In this document: positions 8,248 through 16,962 of the stretch, piece after piece
Layout of the letters: the number at the start of each line of letters is the position of its first letter
How positions within the stretch are numbered: position 1 is the stretch's first letter
Assembly (NCBI RefSeq): GCF_022809355.1
Contig: NZ_JAKZMM010000041.1
Span: forward strand, 1 to 35,635
Length of the DNA: 35,635 nucleotides
Reading direction: 5' to 3'
Origin: Parabacteroides faecalis
GTDB taxonomy: Bacteria; Bacteroidota; Bacteroidia; Bacteroidales; Tannerellaceae
Notes under the pieces: generated by a model
The model's input: the letters and a program-made list of their open reading frames with translations, nothing else
Told to the model about the DNA's origin: nothing
Database searches by the model: none
Made by a program: the position numbers and the translations under genes

Positions 8248-10911
8248 TTAAAGTTTGAATCTGATACCAAGCATAAACGACTGTCCGTGCCATTCTTTCC
8301 GTTCGATCACGTTTCCATCATGGCGTTCAGACTCGACGCTGTCTGTATGCGGTCCGTTTTGGATGAAACGGAGCAATGGTATATCCAACAGGTTGGAAGC
8401 CTTGGCAAAGATACTGATGCCATTCTTGAAGCTTTTCTCAACCGATGCATCCAGTTGTGAATAGCCGGCTTCCCAGATATCGTCGTTATACCAGTTGGAA
8501 ATATCGCTCAACCGTTTTCCGGTGTAACTGAAAGCCAACTGACCTTCCCATTGGTATTTGGTCTCTTTGAACAAGAGTGACAAATTCGCCACATGAGCTG
8601 CCTGGCCGAACAACGGACGGCTTTGTTTGACTGAGGTTACTTCCGAGCCATTCATGGTTCGTTTGTCGGTGGTTACTTCAGAGTGCGTGTAAGTATAATT
8701 GGCTTTCACGCCGAACCAGTTGAAGTACTTCATAATGTCGATTTCAACACCCAGATTAGTAGCATCGCCGAAATTCATCGGTTTGTAGTATGTATCCTGA
8801 CCTTCGTTCAGCAAACCATATTCGATCGGGTCATTGAGTTTCTTATAGAACAAGCCTACCATGAACTGTTCGGATGATTTGGGGAAAAACTCATAACGCA
8901 GGTCGATGTTGTCGGCTACGGTATGTTTCAGGTCCGGATTACCTTTTTCCTTGTAGTCCTCGTTAATGATGCTGTACGGAACAATCTCGAAGAAACTCGG
9001 ACGGTTGATAGAGCGGGCATACGAGAAACGCAGGTTGGCGTTCTTATGCACATTGTATTTGGCATGGAAGCTGGGCAACACATCTGTATATTTCTGGTTA
9101 CCTTCCGGATCAACATCGCGGGCAAACTTCAGGACATAACCTTGATCGGTATGTTCCACACGGACACCTCCGATAAATTCCCACTTGTTCCAGGTATATT
9201 TTGCCATACCGTATCCGGCACCGATTCTTTCGGTCGCATCATAGTTCAACGGGTCTCCGATATTACCATATTTACGCGGAGTAAACTGTATCTCGTCGAA
9301 GTTATACCAATCCTGGTTGATGTATTGTGGATCTTTAGAGCCGGTAGCCGAATCGAATGTGTATTCATTGAAGAAGCTGTCACGCTTTTTATCGCGATAC
9401 ATACCTCCAGCAGAGAAATCGAATGCGGAACCGTTGTCGAGCTTCAGCTTATAAGATAAATCGATGTATCCGGCTTTATCTTTATCGGAGTTGTGCTCCC
9501 AGCGACGGATCGCAGCGCCTGAAGTCTGGATATGCGAACCTAACATATAGATCTCGGCATTATCGGGTGTTTCACTGAAGGCCTTTGATACTACAGCCGA
9601 CCAGTTCAGTTTCAGGACTCCGTCTTCCAGGAAGAGATGTTCACCTTTCAGGGTAGAATTGATAATGTACTGGCGGTTCCATTTCATACGGATGGCCCGT
9701 TCCTTTTCATCTTCTCCGTCGCGTACTTCGGCTTCCCGCATATCCATATATCCGTTATACCAGGTCAGTTTATGATTCGGATTGATATGATAGTCGAATT
9801 TGGCGTGTGCACCGATACGTGTTTGTTGTGATGAGTAGTTACGGTCTTCGATACCGTTGTGAGTCGTTCCCGGCTGATAATAAATCTGGCTTTCTTTACC
9901 ACGGTAGGTATTCAGATAGCTGGCAGCCAGCATAACACCCAATTTATTCTCGAAGAAGCGGTCGCCATACGAGAAACCTCCGGTAATGTCGGGCATTGGC
10001 TTCTTCCATTTCATGTGCAGATTGGATGTGGTGAAGTCGTTCATGGTTACTTTGTAGTCTTCCGGTTTTCCCATCGCTTCATACGGAGACTGTTTCTGGA
10101 TGGCACCATAATTGAATGACTGGAAATCGCGGCCGAAATACATGGCATTATATCCTGTAGAAAGATTGGCCGTGAGCTGACGTTCGGTAGGAGCATCTTT
10201 CATGATCAGATTGACTGCACCTCCAATGCCATCGCCTTCCATATTGGCTGTTAATGATTTGGTTACTTCCAACCGATCGAGCATTTCTGAAGGGAAGATA
10301 TCCAGTGGAACAAACCGGTTCTTATTGTCCGGACTTGGAATCTTCACACCATTGATCAGTGTATAATTATAACGTTTGTCCATACCACGCAGAATGGCAT
10401 ACTGTCCTTCACCACTGCTGTTGCGTTCGATCGTTACTCCCGACATACGTTGGATAACATTGGCTACCGTGATATCGGGCGACAGTTCGATGGCTTTGGC
10501 ACTCATGACGTTGACTACGTTCATGGCTTGCTTCTCGATGCCGCGGGCTCCGGCTTCCGTTCTTCCCGGATTATGGGCGATCACTGTTACGTCTTTCAGT
10601 ACCTGCGTATCTGAATCCAGATTGAATAAGATGAGTTCATTGGAAGAGGCTTTGACCACCTTTTCACTTGTTTTATAACTGATGTAACTACATACAATCG
10701 TAATGTTTTTGTTTTCCGGCACATTGTCGATGATGAAAGAACCGTCTAAGCCGGTCGTGGAGCCGATGTTGGGATATTCCTTAATAAAGATGGTAGCTCC
10801 GATGAGTTCTTCTCCTGTCTTGGCGTCTTTTACTTTTCCTTTGTAAACCGAGGCGCCTGCTTCTGTAGCTGCTAAGATGATGCATGCGAATGTAACAACC
10901 AATAGTCTCAT
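8248..10911 (-). CDS. TonB-dependent outer-membrane receptor with carboxypeptidase-regulatory-like domain
   Basis: This 887-residue outer-membrane transporter has a signal peptide at residues 1-20. A CarboxypepD_reg-like domain at about 22-105 (KGKVKDAKTGEELIGATIFI) and a plug domain at about 125-240 (IQRMSGVTIERNSSGEGQYA, IGGAVNLIMKDAP) are followed by a 22-strand-type barrel to the C-terminus. The plug resembles the TonB receptors with a conserved RGMDxRYNxxLINGVxIPSP element. No SusD-like partner follows; the downstream genes are a beta-helix lipoprotein and a phosphoesterase, so it is probably not a classical glycan-utilisation pair. The substrate cannot be read from the sequence. A phosphorylated ligand is a guess from context. 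Confidence 0.92.
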   Translation of the reverse strand: MRLLVVTFACIILAATEAGASVYKGKVKDAKTGEELIGATIFIKEYPNIGSTTGLDGSFIIDNVPENKNITIVCSYISYKTSEKVVKASSNELILFNLDSDTQVLKDVTVIAHNPGRTEAGARGIEKQAMNVVNVMSAKAIELSPDITVANVIQRMSGVTIERNSSGEGQYAILRGMDKRYNYTLINGVKIPSPDNKNRFVPLDIFPSEMLDRLEVTKSLTANMEGDGIGGAVNLIMKDAPTERQLTANLSTGYNAMYFGRDFQSFNYGAIQKQSPYEAMGKPEDYKVTMNDFTTSNLHMKWKKPMPDITGGFSYGDRFFENKLGVMLAASYLNTYRGKESQIYYQPGTTHNGIEDRNYSSQQTRIGAHAKFDYHINPNHKLTWYNGYMDMREAEVRDGEDEKERAIRMKWNRQYIINSTLKGEHLFLEDGVLKLNWSAVVSKAFSETPDNAEIYMLGSHIQTSGAAIRRWEHNSDKDKAGYIDLSYKLKLDNGSAFDFSAGGMYRDKKRDSFFNEYTFDSATGSKDPQYINQDWYNFDEIQFTPRKYGNIGDPLNYDATERIGAGYGMAKYTWNKWEFIGGVRVEHTDQGYVLKFARDVDPEGNQKYTDVLPSFHAKYNVHKNANLRFSYARSINRPSFFEIVPYSIINEDYKEKGNPDLKHTVADNIDLRYEFFPKSSEQFMVGLFYKKLNDPIEYGLLNEGQDTYYKPMNFGDATNLGVEIDIMKYFNWFGVKANYTYTHSEVTTDKRTMNGSEVTSVKQSRPLFGQAAHVANLSLLFKETKYQWEGQLAFSYTGKRLSDISNWYNDDIWEAGYSQLDASVEKSFKNGISIFAKASNLLDIPLLRFIQNGPHTDSVESERHDGNVIERKEWHGQSFMLGIRFKL

Positions 10912-10933
10912 TGCTTTATTTTATTTTACGGCG

Positions 10934-10941
10934 CAAAAGTA
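10934..10941 (-). promoter_or_regulatory. Promoter -7 box for the TonB receptor unit
   Basis: TACTTTTG on the minus strand matches TAnnTTTG, 22 bases upstream of the receptor start codon. A clear -33 box at the usual spacing was not found. Confidence 0.6.
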
Positions 10942-11030
10942 TTGTGTTGGTGTAACACTTTATTTTCAAATGTGCTACAAAACTGTTTCCGGGTTGTTAC
11001 AATTGGGTTAAAAGCTTGTGAAGGGTATTA

Positions 11031-11297
11031 TCGTATGGCTACAAAATTTTCGCTGAGACTCATTGAGATCGTCGTATGGCTGCAAAAGCTCCGCTGAGGC
11101 TCATTGGAATCGCCGTATGGCTGCAAAAGCTCCGCTGAGGCTCATTGAGATCGTTGTAGGGCTACAAAAACTCCGCTGAGGCTCATTGGAATCGCCGTAT
11201 GGCTGCAAAAGCTCCGCTGAGGCTCATTGAGATCGTTGTAGGGCTACAAAAACTCCGCTGAGGCTCATTGAGATCGTCGTATGGCTACAAAAGTTTT
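11031..11297. repeat. 41-bp tandem repeat, about six and a half copies
   Basis: Copies begin at 11031, 11072, 11113, 11154, 11195, 11236 and 11277 (last partial). The core CTCCGCTGAGGCTCATT is kept in most copies. Two variants alternate: one starts CCGTATGGCTGCAAAAG and the other TTGTAGGGCTACAAAAA, so copies 3-4 and 5-6 form a near-identical 82-bp higher-order unit. The last partial copy overlaps the final codons and TAG of miaA. No spacer diversity exists, so it is not CRISPR. It is a minisatellite likely to vary between strains. Confidence 0.95.
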
Positions 11298-12205
11298 GCA
11301 GACTTTCCTTCCAATTGAGATTTTATGTATGCCATGATTTCGGTTTCCTGATCCGGATGAAACCAGGCAATATCCGGATTCCGTTTAAACCACGTCATTT
11401 GCTTGCGGGCATAAACCCGACTGTTACGTTTGATTTTCTCGATGGCAAAGTCGAGAGGCCATTCGCCGTCAAAGTAGTGGAAGAGTTCTTTGTAACCAAC
11501 CGTATTCAGCGAGTTCAGATGGCGGAACGGATATACGCGGCGTGCTTCTTCCAATAAGCCGTCGGCCATCATCTGATCAACTCGTTGGTTGATACGTTCG
11601 CAAAGTTCTTCCCGCTCGCGTTTCAATCCGATCTGGATAATCCGGAACGGTCGTTCTTTATGCTGGCGGGTACGATACGAAGAGTAGGGAAGTCCGGTTT
11701 GCCGGCAAATCTCAACGGCATGGATAACCCGTTTATAATTGTTCCGGTCTACTTCCTCGTAGTGAACCGGATCAGCCATTTTCAGTTCTTCCAATAATGG
11801 AGCCAGGCCGTTCTGTTCATAATCCTGCCATACGGCTTCCCGTATTTCAGGTAAAACGGTGGGAATATCATCAATCCCTTTGGTGACGGCATCAATATAC
11901 ATCATGCTGCCGCCTGTCATAACTGCTACCGGATTGGTCTGATATAATTGTTGAAGGAGAGACATCACGTCACTTTCAAACTGACTGGCACTGTAGTAAT
12001 CGGTGAGTTCGAGCATCCCGACTAGATAATGCCTGACGCGTGCCATTTGTACAGCAGTTGGGGCTGCCGTACCGATTGGTAAATCTTTATAGACCTGACG
12101 GGAGTCGGATGAAATGATCGGAGCATTGAAATATTCAGCTATCCGAAGACTTAATTCTGTCTTTCCGACTCCTGTCGGTCCAAGTAAAACAATTAATGCG
12201 TTCAT
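11285..12205 (-). CDS. miaA: tRNA dimethylallyltransferase MiaA
   Basis: MiaA transfers a dimethylallyl group to N6 of A37 in tRNAs that read UNN codons. The 306-residue length from this start fits the family. Motifs visible: the P-loop GPTGVGKT at residues 9-16, the tRNA/prenyl-site segment [30 protein letters not shown], and C-terminal [10 protein letters not shown] longer frame begins at 12232 but would overlap the upstream gene by 20 bases. The start at 12203-12205, giving [16 protein letters not shown], places the P-loop normally and leaves a 7-base gap. The 3' end lies inside the 41-bp tandem repeat. Confidence 0.95.
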   Translation of the reverse strand: MNALIVLLGPTGVGKTELSLRIAEYFNAPIISSDSRQVYKDLPIGTAAPTAVQMARVRHYLVGMLELTDYYSASQFESDVMSLLQQLYQTNPVAVMTGGSMMYIDAVTKGIDDIPTVLPEIREAVWQDYEQNGLAPLLEELKMADPVHYEEVDRNNYKRVIHAVEICRQTGLPYSSYRTRQHKERPFRIIQIGLKREREELCERINQRVDQMMADGLLEEARRVYPFRHLNSLNTVGYKELFHYFDGEWPLDFAIEKIKRNSRVYARKQMTWFKRNPDIAWFHPDQETEIMAYIKSQLEGKSAKLL

Positions 12206-12212
12206 TGACGAA

Positions 12213-12776
12213 TTAATATCTGTCGTCATCATACGGATTATCCATCATGCTGTCGTCCAGACCTTCAAAACCATTTCTGTCGAGTTCATCCATGTCGTAT
12301 TCTGAATCGCCGTAGAAGTCTTCTCCTATATCTGTAGAAGAATTCATTTTGCTGTCAAATTCATCAATCGGCATGATTTGTACCGGTGCTTCACCTCTCG
12401 ATTTTGTACATACAGCTTCCTGTAAGTTCTTGTTGGTAATGATTTCTCTCAGTTCCATGAAGAACGCTCTTTCGGTCATATAGTCGAATACATAGAGAAG
12501 CTTCTGGTGTTCTTCTTCGAGCAATTCGTCCAAATGCGTATCTTCCATTATATAATTGTCAACATCTGAAGATGTGTCCATTTCTACCAAGGTAACTTCG
12601 GTCTTTTTGCTCCAGTCATCCTCACAAATGAAAAAAGAAGCCATTTGGTCTTTGGTGTAGCCAACTGAATCTAAGATGGCATTATGTAAATCCAGAAACG
12701 TTGCTTCTGAATCAATCTGAATCTCCCGTTTGAAGTCGTCCACCTCATCTGATAAAAGTAGGAATCTAAATACCAT
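12213..12776 (-). CDS. pRiA4b ORF-3-like (IS1096 TnpR-like) acidic protein
   Basis: A 187-residue protein resembling the plasmid pRiA4b ORF-3-like family. The family core is at residues 1-110: [61 protein letters not shown]. The C-terminal 50 residues are very acidic and end in a DDDRY tail. No biochemical role is established for the family. It precedes miaA with a 7-base gap from the preferred miaA start, so both are probably transcribed from the promoter just upstream. Confidence 0.8.
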   Translation of the reverse strand: MVFRFLLLSDEVDDFKREIQIDSEATFLDLHNAILDSVGYTKDQMASFFICEDDWSKKTEVTLVEMDTSSDVDNYIMEDTHLDELLEEEHQKLLYVFDYMTERAFFMELREIITNKNLQEAVCTKSRGEAPVQIMPIDEFDSKMNSSTDIGEDFYGDSEYDMDELDRNGFEGLDDSMMDNPYDDDRY

Positions 12777-12801
12777 AGTTGTTTTGTTTTTTATGTTGGC
12801 T

Positions 12802-12809
12802 CAAAGATA
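12802..12809 (-). promoter_or_regulatory. Promoter -7 box for the pRiA4b-like gene and miaA
   Basis: TATCTTTG on the minus strand matches TAnnTTTG, 25 bases upstream of the start codon at 12776. Confidence 0.6.
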
Positions 12810-13170
12810 TAAAAACTCGCTCACATACGGATGGATTTCGCAGGAATAATGCAAACTATTGGAATAAAAGGGAGATATGTAGGTTTTACCTATATTCGTC
12901 CATTATATGGTTTTGCCCCGTTTTGGAGGAGTTAGGAAAATAAATTGCTACTTATCCGTTGCCTGTTCAAGGTCGAAAACAATATTGGAAAAAGGTCTAT
13001 GCACTGCCACTGACATCACCGTAAAGAACGCTGTTTCACTCATATTTTGCGAGTACAAAGTTAATGCTTTTTTCGCTAAAGGGAAAAAATACGGGTTCTG
13101 AATGTTACGCATGGAGCTTCTTTCCATATTCCGCTATATTCGTCATGCCGTTCATTTGCTCGATATCCGG
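12810..13170. other. Gene-free stretch that should hold the left element junction
   Basis: This AT-rich stretch separates chromosomal genes from the first integrase, so the left end (attL) of the conjugative element most likely lies here. I could not find the other end for comparison. GTAATTTTGC at 13170-13179 fits the GTAnnTTTGC pattern reported for CTnDOT-family att sites, but it also is the integrase -7 box, so the match may be coincidental. No convincing gene is present. Confidence 0.4.
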
Positions 13171-13178
13171 TAATTTTG
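13171..13178 (+). promoter_or_regulatory. Promoter -7 box for the first integrase
   Basis: TAATTTTG matches TAnnTTTG and lies 18 bases before the integrase ATG at 13197. Confidence 0.55.
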
Positions 13179-13196
13179 CAAACAAAGTAAAAGGTT

Positions 13197-14420
13197 ATGG
13201 AACAAGCGAATGTAAAGGTGTCGTTCTACCTCAAAAAGAGCGAGGCGGATGCCGATGGTATGTGTCCTGTAATGGCAAGGCTGAACATCGGCAAGTATTC
13301 TGAAGCGGCTTTCAGCCTGAAACTCCGTGTGCCGCAGGCAATATGGAGTTCGGGGCGTGCTTCAGGCAAAAGTGTGAAGGCGAAGGAAATCAACAATCGG
13401 CTGGATGAAATCCGTGCGATGGCATTGGGAATCTATGCTGAACTGTCGGTTGTTCGTGACAGTGTGACTGCGGATGATGTCAAAAGTCTGCTGTTGGGTA
13501 TGGCTGGTGAACAGACAACGTTATTGAGCTACTTCCGCACGTTTATTGAGAACTTCGCGAAGCGCGTGGGTGTAAACCGGACCGAAGGCAGTTTGAGAAG
13601 CTATCGGAACGCCTACAACCATGTGGAAAGGTTCATGCGGGAAAAGTACAACTTGTCGGATATCCCGTTTTCGGCATTGACCCTCTCCTTCATACAGGAT
13701 TACGATTCGCACCTTCGGACAGATTGTCGCCTCTCTCCGGGAACGATTATCAACCTGACCGTGCAGTTGAAAATCATCGTTGGTGAAGCCGTAGCGGACG
13801 GCATCATCACCACCTACCCGTTTACCGGCTATGAACCCGTACGCCCGAAACAGAAACGGAGGTATCTCACATCCGAGGAACTGCAACGGCTTATGACCAT
13901 GCCTCTTCACAGACCGAACCTTTATCTCACACGGGATTTGTTCCTCTTCTCATGCTACACCGGCATCCCGTATAGTGATATGCGGCTTCTGTCGAAAGAG
14001 CATCTGTCACTTGCCGATGACGGCACATGGTGGATCAGAAGCTCGCGCCGGAAAACCGGAGTCGAGTTTGAAATCCCCCTGCTGGACCTGCCGTTACATA
14101 TCATGGAGAAATACAGGGACACAGCGCCGGACGGGAAACTGCTACCCATGTATTCCAACAGCACGATGAACCTTAACTTAAAACGTATCGCAAAACTCTG
14201 TGACATAGACTGTCCGCTGGTTTTTCATGCCGGCCGCCATACCTATGCGACCGAAATCACGCTCGGACATGGGGTTCCGCTTGAAACGGTCAGCAAGATG
14301 TTGGGACACGCCCGGATTGAGACGACCCAAATCTATGCCAAAGTGACTGACGACAAGATAAATGCCGACACCCGTGTGCTGAACGAGAGGATAGCGGAAC
14401 GCTTCTCCGTGGTTATTTGA
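13197..14420 (+). CDS. Tyrosine site-specific integrase (IntDOT-like), first of a pair
   Basis: This 407-residue tyrosine recombinase probably drives integration and excision of the element. It has an arm-binding-type N-terminal domain at about residues 5-90, a SAM-like core-binding domain at about 105-205, and a catalytic domain with H344, R347, H371 and nucleophile Y380 (HAGRH, MLGHARIETTQIYAKV). At the first catalytic Arg position the sequence reads CYTGIPYSDM without Arg. IntDOT of CTnDOT also lacks that Arg, so this does not mean the enzyme is dead. A second integrase follows after 22 bases on the same strand. Their order and spacing suggest joint expression. Confidence 0.93.
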   Translation: MEQANVKVSFYLKKSEADADGMCPVMARLNIGKYSEAAFSLKLRVPQAIWSSGRASGKSVKAKEINNRLDEIRAMALGIYAELSVVRDSVTADDVKSLLLGMAGEQTTLLSYFRTFIENFAKRVGVNRTEGSLRSYRNAYNHVERFMREKYNLSDIPFSALTLSFIQDYDSHLRTDCRLSPGTIINLTVQLKIIVGEAVADGIITTYPFTGYEPVRPKQKRRYLTSEELQRLMTMPLHRPNLYLTRDLFLFSCYTGIPYSDMRLLSKEHLSLADDGTWWIRSSRRKTGVEFEIPLLDLPLHIMEKYRDTAPDGKLLPMYSNSTMNLNLKRIAKLCDIDCPLVFHAGRHTYATEITLGHGVPLETVSKMLGHARIETTQIYAKVTDDKINADTRVLNERIAERFSVVI

Positions 14421-14442
14421 CAAACGACTAAAACGCAATAAG

Positions 14443-15750
14443 ATGAAAAAGAAAAGTGAACATGCAGACAAAACCATCAGACATCGCAGTACATTCGCGA
14501 TACTGTTTTATATCAACCGCACCAAAATGCGCAAGGACGGAACCTGTCAATTATTGTGCAAGGTAAGCATTGATGCCGAATGGGAACAGATTGGCACGAA
14601 GGTATCCGTCAATCCCGACATCTGGAATCCGGAAAAAGGCCTTGCCAACGGACGCAGTGCGAATGCGGTGACAGTGAACCGTGCCATAGACGAATTGACG
14701 GAGGAGATTACCGGACATTACAACCGGATTAAGAACAGCCTGGGATTCATCACGGCGGAACTGGTGAAGAACGCCGTAATGGGTGTCGGGCTGAAACCGC
14801 TTACCCTGCTGGCTCTCTTCCGGGAACATAACGAAGATTTCAGAAGACGTGTTGGGCTGGACCGCATCAAGGAAACGCTTGATTCTTACTTGAGATCGTA
14901 CAAGCACCTTTCCGCTTTCATCAAGGATAAGAAAGGCGTGGAAGATGTCACGCTACGTAGCCTTGACAAGAATTTCTATGATGATTTTGAACTGTTCCTT
15001 TGCAAGGACTGCCACATGATGCCCAAGACCGTGCATGAGCATCTGTACCGCCTGAAAAAGATGACCAAACTGGCAGTCAGCCAGGGAACGCTCCGCCGTG
15101 ACCCGTACTGCCGTCTCCACCCTGCGTTGCCACGACGGAAGAGCCGCCACATGAAGCTGGAAGACCTCAAGAAACTTATGGAGACTCCCGTGGAGAAACC
15201 TCAACTGCAATTCGTGAGGGACATGTTCCTGTTTTCGACCTTTACCGGACTGGCTTACGCGGACTTGAAAAGGTTGAAGACAAGTGACATCACACAGTCC
15301 GAAGACGGCGCATGGTGGATTCACATACGCCGTCAAAAGACAGACACGCTTTCATCCGTCCGCCTGTTGGATATTCCCTTACGAATCATTGAAAAATACC
15401 GGAACCAGCGACAAGGGGATAATGTGTTCAATGTTTACCGCCGCGGCTATTTTATCCTGCTGACGCGGGAACTGGGAAAGGTGTACGGTTTCGATTTGAC
15501 CTTCCATCAGGCCCGGCATAATTTCGGAACCCATGTCACACTCTCACTCGGAGTCCCGATAGAGACGGTCAGCCGCATGATGGGACACATGTCGATTTCT
15601 ACAACGCAACTTTACGCGCAGGTGACGGACAAGAAAGTGGACGAGGACATGAAGGCTTTGAAAGCAAGCGGTTTCAGCGGCACGACTGAACTTTGCGAGG
15701 AGGATTTCACCGCTCGGAAAGGCAGAAAAAGGACACCCCACGCTATCTGA
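14443..15750 (+). CDS. Tyrosine site-specific integrase, second of a pair
   Basis: A 435-residue paralogue of the upstream integrase with an extended basic C-terminus. Domains: N-terminal arm-binding region at about 15-105, SAM-like domain at about 115-215, and catalytic domain with H355, R358, H382 and Y391 (HQARH, MMGHMSISTTQLYAQV). The first Arg position reads FTGLAYADLKRL, again without the canonical Arg. Starting 22 bases after the first integrase suggests co-transcription. The pair may act together or on different sites; the sequence alone does not say which. Confidence 0.92.
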   Translation: MKKKSEHADKTIRHRSTFAILFYINRTKMRKDGTCQLLCKVSIDAEWEQIGTKVSVNPDIWNPEKGLANGRSANAVTVNRAIDELTEEITGHYNRIKNSLGFITAELVKNAVMGVGLKPLTLLALFREHNEDFRRRVGLDRIKETLDSYLRSYKHLSAFIKDKKGVEDVTLRSLDKNFYDDFELFLCKDCHMMPKTVHEHLYRLKKMTKLAVSQGTLRRDPYCRLHPALPRRKSRHMKLEDLKKLMETPVEKPQLQFVRDMFLFSTFTGLAYADLKRLKTSDITQSEDGAWWIHIRRQKTDTLSSVRLLDIPLRIIEKYRNQRQGDNVFNVYRRGYFILLTRELGKVYGFDLTFHQARHNFGTHVTLSLGVPIETVSRMMGHMSISTTQLYAQVTDKKVDEDMKALKASGFSGTTELCEEDFTARKGRKRTPHAI

Positions 15751-15809
15751 AAATCAAGAACGGAGAAACGCATGTCCCTATGAACGAGCCGTTTCTCCGT
15801 TTTGTCATG

Positions 15810-16121
15810 TCACACCCACCGCATATCTTCTTTGCACCGTTTGTAGGCATCCTCTAATATTTTAAGGATGTCCGATTCCTTGTAGAGGGCCTTACCCTGT
15901 ACCAGATAGTAAGGGACAACACCAAGTGTGCGGTATTCCTGCAATGTCCGTCTGCTGACCCTCAGAATTTTGGATAGTTCCTCGTCCGTCAGGAAACGTT
16001 CGCCGTGGAATACGGATTTAGGGGTGTCCTCCATCGCTGCGATTAACCGCTCCATATTGTCAAGTCCCTGAAACAGGACATCGACACGCGGGTCTTTCCG
16101 TTCTAAAAAATGATAGCTCAT
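15810..16121 (-). CDS. Excisionase-like HTH protein (third of three)
   Basis: A 103-residue helix-turn-helix protein of the MerR/Xis-like type. The binding unit is at about residues 45-93: FLTDEELSKILRVSRRTLQEYRTLG followed by the wing VVPYYLVQGKALYKESDILKILE. Its start codon overlaps the stop of the preceding HTH gene by 4 bases. By position, opposite the integrases, it is probably part of the directionality/regulation set, like the small orf2c/orf2d/Xis genes of CTnDOT elements. Confidence 0.8.
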   Translation of the reverse strand: MSYHFLERKDPRVDVLFQGLDNMERLIAAMEDTPKSVFHGERFLTDEELSKILRVSRRTLQEYRTLGVVPYYLVQGKALYKESDILKILEDAYKRCKEDMRWV

Positions 16122-16420
16122 AGTTCTCGTTTTAAGTGGTAGTAATTCGATTCCAATAGTTTGTGTACGTCTTCGGTTTTGAAGAAAATCTTGTGCTTGA
16201 TGCGTGAGTAAGGCAGGATACCCTTGTCACGGTACACCTGAAGCGTCTTTTTGGATATGCGCAATATCTCGCACACCTCCTGGTTGTCAAGCCACTTTTT
16301 TAAGCCGAGGTCTTCCACCGGACGGCACATACCCATTACCTTTTCCTCCAGTTTGCCGAAACGTACCCGAAGTTCATCGAACGTCTGTTTGTCGATACAT
16401 ACTATTTCCATACCAGTCAT
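16118..16420 (-). CDS. Excisionase-like HTH protein (second of three)
   Basis: A 100-residue paralogue of its two neighbours, with a HTH unit at about residues 43-93 (WLDNQEVCEILRISKKTLQ, then GILPYSRIKHKIFFKTEDVHKLLE). It overlaps both neighbours by 4 bases, a pattern of translational coupling. The N-terminal 40 residues look like a short coiled or dimerising helix. Confidence 0.8.
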   Translation of the reverse strand: MTGMEIVCIDKQTFDELRVRFGKLEEKVMGMCRPVEDLGLKKWLDNQEVCEILRISKKTLQVYRDKGILPYSRIKHKIFFKTEDVHKLLESNYYHLKREL

Positions 16421-16746
16421 TTTTTGAGTTGAACATCCATCCGGTTTTTCAGTTTTGGGGGCAACACCTTCCCTTTTTGGTTGAGGAACGCTTCCACTTC
16501 GGAGGCCTTGTAGTAAGTCCGTCCGTCAATCATGTAATAGGTGACATACTTCTTCTGGCGGTAACGTGCCAGCGTGCGTTTGGTGATACCGAGCAATTGG
16601 CAAAGGTCATAGTTATCCAGAAGTGTGTCGCCTTCCAGACACTCTTTCAACTTGTTCATCCGCTCCAGGGTACGGTCGATCCTATCAAACCGTTCCATGA
16701 TTTGCATGAGCATTATTTGGACACTTTCGCTGTTTATCTGTAGCAT
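16417..16746 (-). CDS. Excisionase-like HTH protein (first of three)
   Basis: A 109-residue protein with an N-terminal helix rich in M, E and R (residues 1-40) and a HTH unit at about 45-95 (DLCQLLGITKRTLARYRQKK, then a YYMIDGRTYYKASEVEAFL wing). It opens the three-gene overlapping set. The 110-base region upstream carries no TAnnTTTG box, but a 40-bp palindrome lies at 16843-16882 and could be the control site. Confidence 0.8.
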   Translation of the reverse strand: MLQINSESVQIMLMQIMERFDRIDRTLERMNKLKECLEGDTLLDNYDLCQLLGITKRTLARYRQKKYVTYYMIDGRTYYKASEVEAFLNQKGKVLPPKLKNRMDVQLKK

Positions 16747-16842
16747 AATGCATTCTGTCTTTAGTGTAAATAATAGTTTTGCTTACACCTTGTCGCGCAA
16801 CAGGTTATACTACATATAGGGCTAATGGCGTACCAATGACCA

Positions 16843-16882
16843 TGTATTTCACTGAATGGCATTGGCATTCCATTGAAATACA
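16843..16882. promoter_or_regulatory. 40-bp palindrome upstream of the HTH gene set
   Basis: TGTATTTCA (16843-16851) pairs with TGAAATACA (16874-16882), and GAATG (16854-16858) with CATTC (16866-16870), around a 7-base centre. It has no T-run, so it looks more like an operator for a dimeric or tetrameric regulator than a terminator. It lies between the RibD-like gene and the HTH set. Confidence 0.55.
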
Positions 16883-16929
16883 GCGGAATAAAAATTTTTA
16901 GTATGAAAAGTGGAGATGAAAATGTTCTT

Positions 16930-16962
16930 GCAAAATGCAAGTTTTTTCGCAAAATGCAAGTT
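16930..16962. repeat. Two direct copies of GCAAAATGCAAGTT, 19-bp period
   Basis: GCAAAATGCAAGTT occurs at 16930-16943 and 16949-16962, each containing the palindrome TTGCA-AAA-TGCAA. They overlap the stop codon of the RibD-like gene. They may be protein-binding sites. Confidence 0.45.

Noticed and set aside
11031-11297. CRISPR array
   Set aside because: The 41-bp units abut each other without variable spacers, so it is a minisatellite.
12907-13101. 64-codon plus-strand ORF before the first integrase
   Set aside because: No recognisable features; it lies in the probable junction region.
13170-13179. GTAATTTTGC as the definite CTnDOT-type attachment core
   Set aside because: It coincides with the TAnnTTTG promoter box of the integrase, and the other element end is not available for comparison; kept only as a possibility.
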